A stretch of DNA of 64,000 nt from DATHBD01 sp035296325 (GTDB taxonomy: Bacteria > Actinomycetota > Actinomycetes > Mycobacteriales > Micromonosporaceae), in assembly GCA_035296325.1 (NCBI GenBank), contig DATHBD010000051.1, positions 248,001 to 312,000 on the forward strand, written 5' to 3'. The translations under genes and the position numbers were made by a program. Every line of letters starts with the position of its first letter. Within the stretch, counting starts at the first letter, position 1. Below are positions 7,764 through 15,919 of the stretch, piece by piece. The notes beneath the pieces were generated by a model that saw nothing but the letters and a program-made list of their open reading frames with translations, was not told where the DNA came from and ran no database searches.

Positions 7764-9386
7764 TCAGGCCAGGTTCGATGACCGCGGATACGCGTCCGCG
7801 GGGTCGGTCAGCACGTTGACCAGGTACGGCACCCCGGCGTCGAACGCGCGCCGCAGCGCCGGCCCGAGATCGCCCGGCTTCGCCACCGTCTCGCCGGCCC
7901 CGCCGAGCGCACGCACCACGTCGTCGTACCGCAACTCCGGCTGCAGGTCGGCGGCGACGTCGTAGCCGTACATCTGGTGCATCGGGTGCTTCTCCAGGCC
8001 CCAGATGCCGTTGTTGCCCACCACGATCACGACGGGCAGCGACTGCCGAACCAGCGACTCCACGTCCATCAGCGAGAATCCGGCCGCTCCGTCGCCCATC
8101 AGCACGCACACCTGGCGGTCCGGGTAGGTGACCCGGGCCCCCATGGCGTACCCCATACCGGTGCCCAGGCACCCGTACGGTCCCGGGTCCAGCCACGCGC
8201 CGGGCACCCCGGGCTCCAGGTAGCGGCCGGCGTAGGAGACGAAGTCGCCGCCATCGCCGATGGTCACGGCGTCGGCGTCGAGGACCCGACGGAGCTCGCC
8301 GTAGATCCGGGCCGGCTTGATGGGATCGGTCTCCGCCGCCAGTGCCGCCGCGTCCCGGGCCCGCGCGGCGCGCTCCGCCGTGCGCAGGTGCTCGATCCAG
8401 TCGGCATGGTCGGCGCGCACCCCGGCGAACTGCGCCCACGCCGCCAGTACCAGCCGCAGGTCACCGACCGGAGCCGCGGCGGGGCGCACGTGTGCGGCGC
8501 GCTGCGCCTCGGCCTCGACGACGTGGACCACCTGGGCGGGGCCGAAGTCGCCGAACCCGAGCCGGAAGTCCAACGGGGTCCCCACCACCGCGACCACATC
8601 GGCGGCCGCGAGGGCGGCGCTGCGGGCCCGGGCGAAGGCGAGTGGATGCTCCGGCGGCAGGGTCCCGCGCCCCATGCCGTTGGCGAAGACCGGGATCTGC
8701 AGAGCCTCGGCGGCTTCCCGCAGCGCCGCGCCGGCATTGCCCGCGTAGACGCCCGAGCCGGCGATCAGCACCGGATGCTGCGCACCGGCGAGCAGGGCGG
8801 CCGCCTTGGCGACCTCCTCCGGGTCGGCCTCGACCGCATCGATCGCCGCCGCGTCGGGCACCGTCACCTCGGCGTCGCTGAACATCACCTCCAGCGGCAG
8901 GTCGAGGAAGACCGGCCCGCGCTGCGGCGTGAGCGCGATGGCGGCGGCGCGGGAGACCCGGTCGGCCACCTCATCCGTAGTGAAGATCGTCTCAGCGTGC
9001 TTGGTCACCCCGGCCACGATCGGCAGGTGGTCGATCTCCTGGAGACTGCCCGCGCCCCAGCGGAACTGCGGTGCCCGGCCGGCCAGCACCACGGCCGGGG
9101 CGCCGTTGAACAGCGCGCTGGTCATCCCGGAGATGCCGTTGGTGACGCCGGGGCCGGCGGTGAGCACGGCCAGGCCGGGCCGGCGCTGCAGCTTGGCGAC
9201 CGCCTCGGCGGCGAAGACGGCGGACTGCTCATGCCGTACGTCGAGGATCCGCACCCCGGCGCGGCGCGCCGCGTCGTAGAGCGGGAAGACGTGGCCACCG
9301 GAGAGCGTGAACATCTCCCGCACCCCGTAGGCCCGCAGGGCAGCGAGTGCCAGGTCGCCACCGTGCCCGGTGATCAGTTCGCCCAT
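7764..9386 (-). CDS. Thiamine diphosphate-dependent enzyme, acetolactate synthase/2-hydroxyacyl-CoA lyase-like
   Basis: The protein has 540 residues with the three-domain ThDP fold. The catalytic glutamate is in RHEQSAVFAAEA (Glu53). The C-terminal cofactor motif runs GDGAAGFSLMDVE... to VVIVVGNNGIWG (GDG...NN). It is related to IlvB, but no ilvN or ilvC is nearby, and it has the general look of 2-hydroxyacyl-CoA lyases and orphan 'acetolactate synthase' annotations, so the substrate is uncertain. A GAGGAGG Shine-Dalgarno precedes the ATG. It is downstream of the Hsp70-like gene with an 18-bp gap, so the two are likely cotranscribed. Confidence 0.8.
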   Translation of the reverse strand: MGELITGHGGDLALAALRAYGVREMFTLSGGHVFPLYDAARRAGVRILDVRHEQSAVFAAEAVAKLQRRPGLAVLTAGPGVTNGISGMTSALFNGAPAVVLAGRAPQFRWGAGSLQEIDHLPIVAGVTKHAETIFTTDEVADRVSRAAAIALTPQRGPVFLDLPLEVMFSDAEVTVPDAAAIDAVEADPEEVAKAAALLAGAQHPVLIAGSGVYAGNAGAALREAAEALQIPVFANGMGRGTLPPEHPLAFARARSAALAAADVVAVVGTPLDFRLGFGDFGPAQVVHVVEAEAQRAAHVRPAAAPVGDLRLVLAAWAQFAGVRADHADWIEHLRTAERAARARDAAALAAETDPIKPARIYGELRRVLDADAVTIGDGGDFVSYAGRYLEPGVPGAWLDPGPYGCLGTGMGYAMGARVTYPDRQVCVLMGDGAAGFSLMDVESLVRQSLPVVIVVGNNGIWGLEKHPMHQMYGYDVAADLQPELRYDDVVRALGGAGETVAKPGDLGPALRRAFDAGVPYLVNVLTDPADAYPRSSNLA

Positions 9387-9404
9387 CGGTACCTCCTCAG
9401 CGTC

Positions 9405-11132
9405 TCAGCCACCCATCCGCAGAGTGATCCTGTACGCGGCGTACGCCGAGACCAGCGGCACCACGATCAGCAGTACGACGAGCAGCATCGCCCGCAGAAA
9501 GCGCAGCCCTGCGTGCGAACGCCGGTCGTCGGAGCCGTCCACATCGTAGGGCTCCCGGTACCGCGGCTGCTGCACGGCAGGTTGGAGCTGCGGGGGCCGG
9601 CCCTGCGGCGGGCCGTACTGCGCCCGCCCGGCGACGTACCCGGGCTGCGCGGGACGCCCGTCCGCCGGCGGGACCCTGGCCGGCGAGGCGGGCGCCGACG
9701 ACACGGGCGCCGACGGGGCCGGTGCCGACGACACGGGCAGCGCCGATGCGGGCGGGCGGGCGATCAGCGGGGTGGGCTGCGCGACGATCGGCTGCGTCTC
9801 GTCGAGGGCGGGCGCAGCCGGCCGCCTCGGCACCGCGACCGTCGGCGTGTCACCGGGGGCCGCCGGACCGGGTCGGCCCGACGGCGGCGTGGCACCCGCC
9901 GACGGCGCGGTGGCCGGCGTGCCGGACGACGGCGCGGTCGCCGTCGCCGCGGTCCACGATGCCGGGATGCGGGGCTGTTCAGCCGTTGCCGGGCCGGGTG
10001 CCGGCGCGGCGGTCACCGGCACGGCGACCGCTCCGGCAAGGACACTGCCCTCCGCGACCACCAGTTCCGGCTGCTCGATCGCGACAGGCGCCTCGCCGAT
10101 CGCCCGGTGCAGCAGCGTGGCGACGAGCGGGATCCGGCTCGACCCGCCGACCAGGAAGACCCCGGCCAACCGCCCATCCACGATCCGGGACCAGCGCATC
10201 ACGCCCTGCGTCACCCGTACCGTCTGGTCGATCAACGGGCGGGCCAGCCCTTCCAGTTCGTCCCGGGTCAGGTGCACATCGACACCGACGAGCGGCACGG
10301 TGAGGTCGGCCGTGGTGCTGCGGGACAGCCGCTCCTTGGCGACGCGCGCGTCGTCCCAGAGCAGGCGGCGCGCGCGGCGGTCCTCCACCGTGTCCGGGTT
10401 CACCAGCCGCTGCCAGGCGCCGGTGTCGTGGGGCGCGCAGGCCGCACCGATGTGTTTGATGACCGCCTCATCGACGTCGAGGCCACCGATGTCGTCGCGG
10501 CCGTCCACGGCGAGCACCTCGAACCCGGACGAGGTACGGGCGACCACGCTGGCGTCGAAGGTGCCCGCGCCGAAGTCGTGCACGACGACCACCGAGCCGA
10601 TCGGCACGTCGCGGCCGAGCACCTGGGTGAAGTACGTCGCCGCGGCGACCGGTTCCACGACCAGCCGGACCTCGCCGAGGCCCGCCGCCCGTGCCGCGTC
10701 CGCCAGCACCAGCCGCCGGGTGGCCCCCCAGGAGGCCGGACAGGTCAGGGTGATCTCGACCGGACCGCGGCCGTTGCCGTTGCCGCCGTTGCCGTCGCCG
10801 TTGCCCGTGGTGCGGTGCCACTCCTCGGCCACCCGGGCCAGTACCGCGGTGACCAGCTCGCCGACCGGCAGCTCACGGTCACCCAGCAGCACGGTGCCCT
10901 CGTCGATCCGTCGCTTCGGGTTGGGCTCGAATCGAGACGGGTCGAGCCGGGCGCTGTGCACCGCGTCCCGGCCGACGACGATGGTGCCGGACGGTTCGGC
11001 GTAGACCGCCGAGGGGAGCAGCGGTGATCCGTCGAAGAGCAGCGGCCGCGCGCGGCCGTCGGGCCAGCGCACCACGGCGACCGTGTTCGAGGTACCGAAG
11101 TCGACACCGAGTCTGATGGGCGGCGCAGGCAT
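9405..11132 (-). CDS. Membrane-anchored Hsp70-family ATPase
   Basis: The protein has 575 residues. The N-terminal actin/Hsp70 ATPase shows LGVDFGTSNTVAVV (phosphate 1), VVVHDFGAGTFDASVV (phosphate 2) and GVFLVGGSSRIP (adenosine). The DnaK substrate-binding domain is missing. It is replaced by about 160 residues of Pro/Ala/Ser-rich linker and one C-terminal transmembrane helix (about 548-570), so the ATPase faces the cytoplasm. A Gly/Asn insert (GNGDGNGGNGNG, about residue 112) interrupts the ATPase domain and comes from a DNA microsatellite. A TAGACT hexamer 6 nt before the ATG suggests a leaderless transcript. Role unknown; envelope-linked chaperone or sensor is an inference. Confidence 0.85.
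   Translation of the reverse strand: MPAPPIRLGVDFGTSNTVAVVRWPDGRARPLLFDGSPLLPSAVYAEPSGTIVVGRDAVHSARLDPSRFEPNPKRRIDEGTVLLGDRELPVGELVTAVLARVAEEWHRTTGNGDGNGGNGNGRGPVEITLTCPASWGATRRLVLADAARAAGLGEVRLVVEPVAAATYFTQVLGRDVPIGSVVVVHDFGAGTFDASVVARTSSGFEVLAVDGRDDIGGLDVDEAVIKHIGAACAPHDTGAWQRLVNPDTVEDRRARRLLWDDARVAKERLSRSTTADLTVPLVGVDVHLTRDELEGLARPLIDQTVRVTQGVMRWSRIVDGRLAGVFLVGGSSRIPLVATLLHRAIGEAPVAIEQPELVVAEGSVLAGAVAVPVTAAPAPGPATAEQPRIPASWTAATATAPSSGTPATAPSAGATPPSGRPGPAAPGDTPTVAVPRRPAAPALDETQPIVAQPTPLIARPPASALPVSSAPAPSAPVSSAPASPARVPPADGRPAQPGYVAGRAQYGPPQGRPPQLQPAVQQPRYREPYDVDGSDDRRSHAGLRFLRAMLLVVLLIVVPLVSAYAAYRITLRMGG
10771..10807. repeat. Hexamer microsatellite inside the Hsp70 gene
   Basis: Imperfect repeats of CCGTTG and GCCGTT encode the Gly/Asn-rich loop in the ATPase domain. 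The repeat is in frame, so unit gain or loss would change only loop length. Confidence 0.6.
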
Positions 11133-11138
11133 AGCGCG

Positions 11139-11144
11139 AGTCTA
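11139..11144 (-). promoter_or_regulatory. Leaderless -10 hexamer of the Hsp70-like gene
   Basis: On the minus strand TAGACT is followed by 6 nt and then the ATG at 11132. This is the best match in the window to an actinobacterial TANNNT -10 placed for transcription from the start codon. No Shine-Dalgarno is present. Confidence 0.5.
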
Positions 11145-11173
11145 GGCATGCCGACCGTCGGGGCAGGTAACAG

Positions 11174-11947
11174 TCACCGTCCGGTGAAGTCGGGTTTCCG
11201 CTTCGCCAGGAACGCGGCCATCCCCTCCGCCTTGTCGCTGGTGCCGAAGAGCGCCGCGAACAGCTCGCTCTCCAGCGCCAGCCCGGACGCCAGATCCATC
11301 TCCAGGCCGCGGTCGACCGCCACCTTCACCGCCCGGACGGCGAGTGCCGGACCGTGCAGGTACGGCTGGAGCAGCGCGACCGCGGCGGCGTACACCTCCT
11401 CGGGCGGCACCACGCGGTCGGCGAGTCCGATGGCGAGGGCCTCCTCGGCGTCGACGAAGCGGCCGGACAGGATCAGGTCCTTCGCGCGCGCCGGCCCGAT
11501 CAGCCGGGGCAGCCGCTGCGTGCCGCCGGCACCCGGGATCAGCCCAAGGGTGATCTCCGGCTGGCCCAGCTTCGCGTCCGCGGCGACGACGCGCCAGTCA
11601 CACGCCAGTGCCAGCTCACAGCCGCCGCCGAGGGCGTACCCGGTGATCGCCGCGACCACCGGCTTGCCGATCCGTGCCACGGCGTCGAACGCGCTGGACA
11701 GCGCCCCGGCACGGACCGCCATCTCGGCGTACCCCATGCCGGCCATCTCCTTGATGTCGGCACCCGCGGCGAAGACCCGCTGGCCGCCGTAGACGATCAC
11801 GCCGCGCACCTCGTCGTCGGCCTGCGCCGCGGCGGCCGCCGCCCGCAGATCCTCCTGGACGGCGACGCTCAACGCGTTCATCGGTGGACGGTCCAGTCGG
11901 ATCGTGCCGATGCCTCCGTTGATCTCCAACCGAACCAGCTCTCCCAC
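11174..11947 (-). CDS. Enoyl-CoA hydratase/isomerase family protein
   Basis: The protein has 257 residues with the crotonase fold. The oxyanion-hole regions are GQRVFAAGADIKEMAGM and GYALGGGCELALACDWRV. The catalytic pair expected of true hydratases is present in VAAITGYALGGGCELALAC and, further on, in GQPEITLGLIPGAGGTQRL. It hydrates trans-2-enoyl-CoA in beta-oxidation or branched-chain amino acid breakdown. It starts with GTG 11947 behind a GAGGGGAC Shine-Dalgarno. It is 41 bp upstream of the Hsp70-like gene on the same strand and divergent from the DUF6232 gene. Confidence 0.9.
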   Translation of the reverse strand: MGELVRLEINGGIGTIRLDRPPMNALSVAVQEDLRAAAAAAQADDEVRGVIVYGGQRVFAAGADIKEMAGMGYAEMAVRAGALSSAFDAVARIGKPVVAAITGYALGGGCELALACDWRVVAADAKLGQPEITLGLIPGAGGTQRLPRLIGPARAKDLILSGRFVDAEEALAIGLADRVVPPEEVYAAAVALLQPYLHGPALAVRAVKVAVDRGLEMDLASGLALESELFAALFGTSDKAEGMAAFLAKRKPDFTGR

Positions 11948-11981
11948 CGGCCGTCCCCTCTCGCGTACCCTTCGTCACACC

Positions 11982-12446
11982 ATGGTGACCTACTACCGGG
12001 ACGCGACCGTGCACATCACGGGCGAAGCCATCCAGGTGGCGGATCGGCGCTACCCGCTACCCGCGATGCAGCACGTCTGGCACCGACGCACGTCCCGACT
12101 ACGTCGGGGCGGCTACATGGTGGTCTCGCGCGGCGGTCTGATCGCCCTGTTGGCGGCGCTGGTGCTCGGCGCCGGGTTCCTGGTCACCCGGATCGACCTG
12201 CGTGAAACCGATCCGATGATCCTGGCCGGCGGGGTCCTCGCGGTGATCGTGGTGGGCGCCATCGCGGCGTTCGCCGTCGAGGGCGTACTCGAGATGATCG
12301 ATCGCACGTACGCGCACGGCCGGGGCGTGCACGAGGCGTGGGCGCACATGTCCGGGCGCGACGTGCTGCTCTACTCCACGACCGACGCACTGATTTTCGG
12401 GAAGATGTACCGGGCGCTGCAGCGCGCCATCGAGCAGTCGGAGTAA
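11982..12446 (+). CDS. DUF6232-type membrane protein
   Basis: The protein has 154 residues from ATG 11982. The N-terminal part, VTYYRDATVHITGEAIQV followed by RRYPLPAMQHVWHRR, is a compact soluble domain that I associate with DUF6232. Two hydrophobic helices follow at about residues 48-67 and 76-96. I chose this start over an upstream frame extension because the homology and compact reading begin here and upstream codons overlap the divergent hydratase gene. Function unknown. Confidence 0.7.
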   Translation: MVTYYRDATVHITGEAIQVADRRYPLPAMQHVWHRRTSRLRRGGYMVVSRGGLIALLAALVLGAGFLVTRIDLRETDPMILAGGVLAVIVVGAIAAFAVEGVLEMIDRTYAHGRGVHEAWAHMSGRDVLLYSTTDALIFGKMYRALQRAIEQSE

Positions 12447-12498
12447 CCCGCCCGCCCGGGCGGTTGTCGCACGGATCGCAGGGCCTACCGGCCTCCGC

Positions 12499-12912
12499 TC
12501 AGTCGCGCACGGTATCGGAGTCGACGATCTCGTGCCCCAGCGGGAAGAGCGAAACAGGCACCAGTTTGATGTTGGCGATGGCGACCGGGATGCCGATGAT
12601 CGTGACGAACTGGGCCACCGCCGTGACGACATGCCCGATGGCCAGCCACCAGCCCGCCACCACGAACCAGATCACGTTGCCGACCGTCGAGGCGACTCCC
12701 GCGTCCGGGCGCGGGACCAGGGTCCGCCCAAATGGCCACAGCGCGTAGTTCGCCATCCGGAAGGAGGCGATGCCGAACGGGATCGTGACAATCAGCAGGT
12801 AGCAGATGATGCCGGCGAGGGCGTAGCCGAGGGCGATGAAGATGCCGCCCAGCAACAGCCAGAGGACGTTCAGCAGGAAGCGCACCATCCCATGGTGCAT
12901 CACCCGCGCCAC
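12499..12912 (-). CDS. YccF-domain inner membrane protein
   Basis: The protein has up to 137 residues. Two copies of the YccF motif are visible: FLLNVLWLLLGGIFIALGY with the nearby TIPFGIASFRMA, and VGNVIWFVVAGWWLAIGH with ITIIGIPVAIANIKL-like sequence. This gives a symmetric four-helix layout. The family is a small membrane protein of unknown function. GTG 12912 is the longest start; ATG at 12888 (MVRFLLNVLW) matches the family N-terminus better and may be the true start. It lies just downstream of, and on the same strand as, the ABC ATPase gene at 12943. Confidence 0.8.
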   Translation of the reverse strand: MARVMHHGMVRFLLNVLWLLLGGIFIALGYALAGIICYLLIVTIPFGIASFRMANYALWPFGRTLVPRPDAGVASTVGNVIWFVVAGWWLAIGHVVTAVAQFVTIIGIPVAIANIKLVPVSLFPLGHEIVDSDTVRD

Positions 12913-12942
12913 CCGGCCGGTTCACGGCAGGGGCCGGACGGG

Positions 12943-13743
12943 TCAGGTGGCCCGGGCGGCGAACCTGCCCTCGACCTGGGTCACCTGCAGCGACAGCCCG
13001 AACGTCTTGGACAGGTGCTCGCTGGTGATCGTCTCCGTCAACGGCCCCTGCGCCACCACCGTGCCGTCGCGCATCAGCAGCCCGTGGGTGAAGCCGGGCG
13101 GTATCTCCTCAACGTGGTGGGTGACCAGCACCATCGCCGGCGCGTCCGGGTCGTACGCCAGCTCGGCGAGCCGCCGGACCAGATCCTCCCGGGCGCCGAG
13201 GTCGAGTCCTGCCGCCGGCTCGTCGAGCAGCAGCAGCTCAGGATCGGTCATCAACGCCCGCGCGATCTGGGTGCGCTTGCGCTCCCCCTCGGACAGCGTG
13301 CCGTACTGACGCTCCGCGAGGCCCGCCATGCCGAACTGTTCCAGCAGGGCACGCGCCCTGACCTCGTCGACGGCGTCGTACCGCTCGGTGTACCTGCCGA
13401 CGACGGCGTACGAGGCGGTGACCACGACGTCGTGCACCGTCTCGTCCGGCGGGATCCGGTCGGCGAGAGTGGCGGTGGTGAGCCCGATGCGGGTACGCAG
13501 CTCGTGCATGTCGGCGCGCCCGAGCCGCTCGCCGAGGACGTGCACCGTGCCGCGGGTGGGGTGCATCCGCGCCGCGGCGAGGTTCAGCAGCGTGGTCTTG
13601 CCAGCGCCGTTCGGGCCGAGCACCACCCAGCGCTCATCCAGCTCGACCTGCCAGCTCACGCCGCGGATCAGGTGGGTGCCGCCTCGGGTGACGGTGGCCG
13701 CGGAAACGGCGACCACGAGATCGGGGTCTGGAGCATCCGGCAC
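12943..13743 (-). CDS. ABC transporter ATP-binding protein
   Basis: The protein has 266 residues from GTG 13743; a TTG 12 nt upstream is an alternative. Walker A is LGPNGAGKTT, the signature is LSEGERKRTQIARAL, Walker B is LLLLDEPAAGLD, and the switch histidine is in VLVTHHVEE. The protein resembles the single-gene ABC ATPases of the ModF/YlmA type ('GERKR' signature), found without a cognate permease. No permease gene is adjacent on this strand, so its partner is unknown. It is divergent from the ABC exporter at 13837. Confidence 0.88.
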   Translation of the reverse strand: MPDAPDPDLVVAVSAATVTRGGTHLIRGVSWQVELDERWVVLGPNGAGKTTLLNLAAARMHPTRGTVHVLGERLGRADMHELRTRIGLTTATLADRIPPDETVHDVVVTASYAVVGRYTERYDAVDEVRARALLEQFGMAGLAERQYGTLSEGERKRTQIARALMTDPELLLLDEPAAGLDLGAREDLVRRLAELAYDPDAPAMVLVTHHVEEIPPGFTHGLLMRDGTVVAQGPLTETITSEHLSKTFGLSLQVTQVEGRFAARAT

Positions 13744-13836
13744 CGCCCAATACAACCATGGCCCCGGACCGGGACCCTACGCGGACCACCACCGCGTACC
13801 GTGTGGCGACTGGATCGCGCTGTCGGAAGGGGTGGC

Positions 13837-14904
13837 ATGGCGGCGGTGCTGGAGATCGAGGGACTGCACAAGACGTACCGCGGGCTGCGGGGCGGAGCGC
13901 GGGTGGCGTTGGACGGGCTCGACATGTCGGTGCAGGCCGGCCAGGTGCACGGATTTCTGGGCCCGAACGGCTCCGGCAAGACCACCACCCTTCGTACGCT
14001 GCTCGGGCTGGTCCGGCCGGGTGCGGGCCGGATGTACCTGTTCGGCCATCCCGTCCCGGCGGCCCTGCCGTTGGTGGCGCCCCGGATCGGCGCCATTGTG
14101 GAGAGCCCGCAGTTCTTCGGCAACTTCACCGGCCGCCGCACGCTGCGGCTGCTGGCCACCGCGGGCAGCGTGCCGCACACCCGGGTGGACGAGGTGCTCG
14201 AGATGGTCGGGATGCGCGACCGCGCGGCCGACCGGGTCCGGACCTATTCGCTCGGCATGAAGCAGCGCCTCGCGGTCGCCTCCGCCCTGCTCAAGTCGCC
14301 CGAGCTGTTGATTCTGGACGAGCCGGCGAACGGCCTGGACCCGGCCGGCATCCGGGCGATCCGCGATCTCCTGCGCAGCCTGCCGGCGGCCGGCACCACG
14401 GTGGTGCTGTCCAGCCACATCCTCGCCGAGGTGCAGCACATCTGTGACTCGGTGACCATCGTGTCGCGGGGGCGGCGGGTGGGGGCCGGTCCGGTCGCCG
14501 ACGTGCTGGCCGCCCAGGACCGGGGCGAATACCGGGTGCGGGTCGCCGAGCCGGAACGAGCGGCGCAGATCCTCGCCAGGTCCGGCCTGCCGGTGACGGT
14601 GCACGACGATCACCTGGTCGTCGGAGACCTTGCCGACTCGTCCTGGATCACCGAGACCCTCGCCGCGCACCAGCTCTTCGTCGCCGAGCTCAGCCCGATC
14701 AACCCCGACCTGGAGAGCGTCTTCCTGCGGCTCACCGGCACGACGCCGGCACCGGCGACGGGCGCCACCGTGCAGATCGATCAGGCGTACCAGCCGCCGG
14801 TCCCGGACCATGACCCGCGGATGGTGGTCCTCAGCGACGCCGCCACCCGCGACGCCGCCACCCGGGACTCCGCCACCCGCGACGGTGGGGAGGGGGTCCG
14901 ATGA
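13837..14904 (+). CDS. ABC exporter ATP-binding protein (BcrA/CcmA type)
   Basis: The protein has 355 residues from ATG 13837, with GAAGGGG upstream. Walker A is LGPNGSGKTTT, the signature is YSLGMKQRLAVASALL, Walker B is LLILDEPANGLDP, and the H-loop is VVLSSHILAE. After the ATPase (to about residue 220) comes a C-terminal domain typical of bacitracin-type exporters, then a degenerate tail of Ser/Ala/Thr/Arg/Asp repeats (DAATRDAATRDSATRD) from a DNA tandem repeat. The stop overlaps the permease start by 4 bp (ATGA), so the two are translationally coupled. Cargo unknown. Confidence 0.9.
   Translation: MAAVLEIEGLHKTYRGLRGGARVALDGLDMSVQAGQVHGFLGPNGSGKTTTLRTLLGLVRPGAGRMYLFGHPVPAALPLVAPRIGAIVESPQFFGNFTGRRTLRLLATAGSVPHTRVDEVLEMVGMRDRAADRVRTYSLGMKQRLAVASALLKSPELLILDEPANGLDPAGIRAIRDLLRSLPAAGTTVVLSSHILAEVQHICDSVTIVSRGRRVGAGPVADVLAAQDRGEYRVRVAEPERAAQILARSGLPVTVHDDHLVVGDLADSSWITETLAAHQLFVAELSPINPDLESVFLRLTGTTPAPATGATVQIDQAYQPPVPDHDPRMVVLSDAATRDAATRDSATRDGGEGVR
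14836..14883. repeat. 15-bp tandem repeat at the 3' end of the ABC ATPase gene
   Basis: About three copies of a unit close to GACGCCGCCACCCGC encode repeated D-A-A/S-A-T-R residues. The repeat is in frame and lies just before the coupled permease start. Confidence 0.6.
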
Positions 14905-15845
14905 ACCTGCTGCGGGCCGAGTGGAGCCGGCTGTTCCACCGACGGCTCACCCTGATCCTGGCCGCCGCCATGCTGGCCGTGCTGGCCCTGTTGGTCGTCG
15001 GCTTCGGCGCGACGAGCCGGCAACCGACCCCGCTGGAGCTGACGACGGCCCAGGGCAGGGCAGCCGAGTCGCGCCAGGTCTGGACCGAGCAACGGGCCGA
15101 TTGCCTGGAGCGGCAGCGCACCAGGGGCCGGTCCTTCGAAGGCGAGTGCGAGTTCGGCCCCCAGCCGCAGGTCGACGACTACCTGCCGTACCGGTTCTCG
15201 TTCGCCCGGCAGATCGAGTCGCTGCTGTACTTCAGCGCCCTGGTGCTGTCCCTGGTCGGATTTATCCTCGGCGCCTCGTTCATCGGCGCGGAGTGGACGT
15301 CGGGCGGGATGACGAATCTGCTGCTCTGGCGCCCGCGCCGGGAGGCGGTGCTCGGCGCGAAACTCGCGGTCGTGGTCGCCGGCGTCGCCGCCATCTCGGT
15401 GGCGTACCTGGCGCTCTGGGTGGGCGCGTTCTGGCTGCTCGGCGCCGCCATCGGGTCGGTCGGCGCCACGAGTGCCGGGGCGGCGGCGTCCATCGCACTG
15501 TTCGGGCTGCGGATCCTCGGGCTCACCCTGTTCCTGGCGGTGGCCGGAGCGGCGTTGGCCACGCTGGGCCGGCGGACCGCGGCAGCACTCGGTATCGCCA
15601 TGGCCTACTTCGTCGTGTTCGAGCTGGGCACGCTCATCGTCTCCAGCCTGCTGCGCACCGGGTCCTCCGGCCAGATGCGACTCTCCACCTACATCGCGGC
15701 CCTGCTCACAAAGCAGTTGAGGCAGGTCGGTCAGTTCCAGAACTACGTCGTGACGTGGCCGGAGGCCATCGTGGTCCTGGCGGTGCTGGCGGCGGCACTG
15801 ACCGGTGCCGCCTTCGCTGTGGTACGCACCCGGGACGTGACCTGA
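14901..15845 (+). CDS. ABC-2 type permease
   Basis: The protein has 314 residues with about six membrane segments: one near residues 18-36, then, after a roughly 75-residue extracytoplasmic loop containing two Cys, five more between about 115 and 310. The N-terminus MNLLRAEWSRLFHRR and the IGAEWTSGGMTNLLLWRPRR segment are typical of ABC-2 permeases paired with BcrA-like ATPases. It overlaps the ATPase gene by 4 bp. The pair could export a small molecule or maintain the membrane; the sequence does not say which. Confidence 0.85.
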   Translation: MNLLRAEWSRLFHRRLTLILAAAMLAVLALLVVGFGATSRQPTPLELTTAQGRAAESRQVWTEQRADCLERQRTRGRSFEGECEFGPQPQVDDYLPYRFSFARQIESLLYFSALVLSLVGFILGASFIGAEWTSGGMTNLLLWRPRREAVLGAKLAVVVAGVAAISVAYLALWVGAFWLLGAAIGSVGATSAGAAASIALFGLRILGLTLFLAVAGAALATLGRRTAAALGIAMAYFVVFELGTLIVSSLLRTGSSGQMRLSTYIAALLTKQLRQVGQFQNYVVTWPEAIVVLAVLAAALTGAAFAVVRTRDVT

Positions 15846-15870
15846 CCGGAACGCCGGTACGTCGCACCCG

Positions 15871-15909
15871 CCGCGGCCGGCCCGTCGAACTCGAGCGGGC
15901 CGGCCGTGG
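15871..15909. terminator. Bidirectional hairpin between ABC permease and lysyl-oxidase-like gene
   Basis: The arms 15871-15884 (CCGCGGCCGGCCCG) and 15896-15909 pair over 13 of 14 bp around an 11-nt loop. It sits between two convergent genes, 26 bp after one stop and 10 bp before the other. It lacks a U-tract, as is usual in high-GC genomes. Confidence 0.65.
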
Positions 15910-15919
15910 GGGTACGTGG

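Noticed and set aside
7764..7784. The C-terminal SNLA of the ThDP enzyme as a peroxisome-type targeting signal
   Set aside because: Bacteria lack peroxisomes; similarity to eukaryotic hydroxyacyl-CoA lyase ends is at best family resemblance.
7977..11027. A plus-strand open frame of about 1,000 codons across the ThDP enzyme and Hsp70 genes
   Set aside because: It spans two recognised genes on the other strand and contains no domain; same GC artefact.
12532..13836. Upstream extension of the ABC ATPase frame at 13837
   Set aside because: The extension is antisense to the YccF and ABC ATPase genes and has no similarity; the protein begins at MAAVLEIEGLHKTY.
14836..15845. The two ABC exporters as self-resistance genes of a biosynthetic cluster
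   Set aside because: No biosynthetic genes (PKS, NRPS, RiPP precursor or tailoring enzymes) are nearby.
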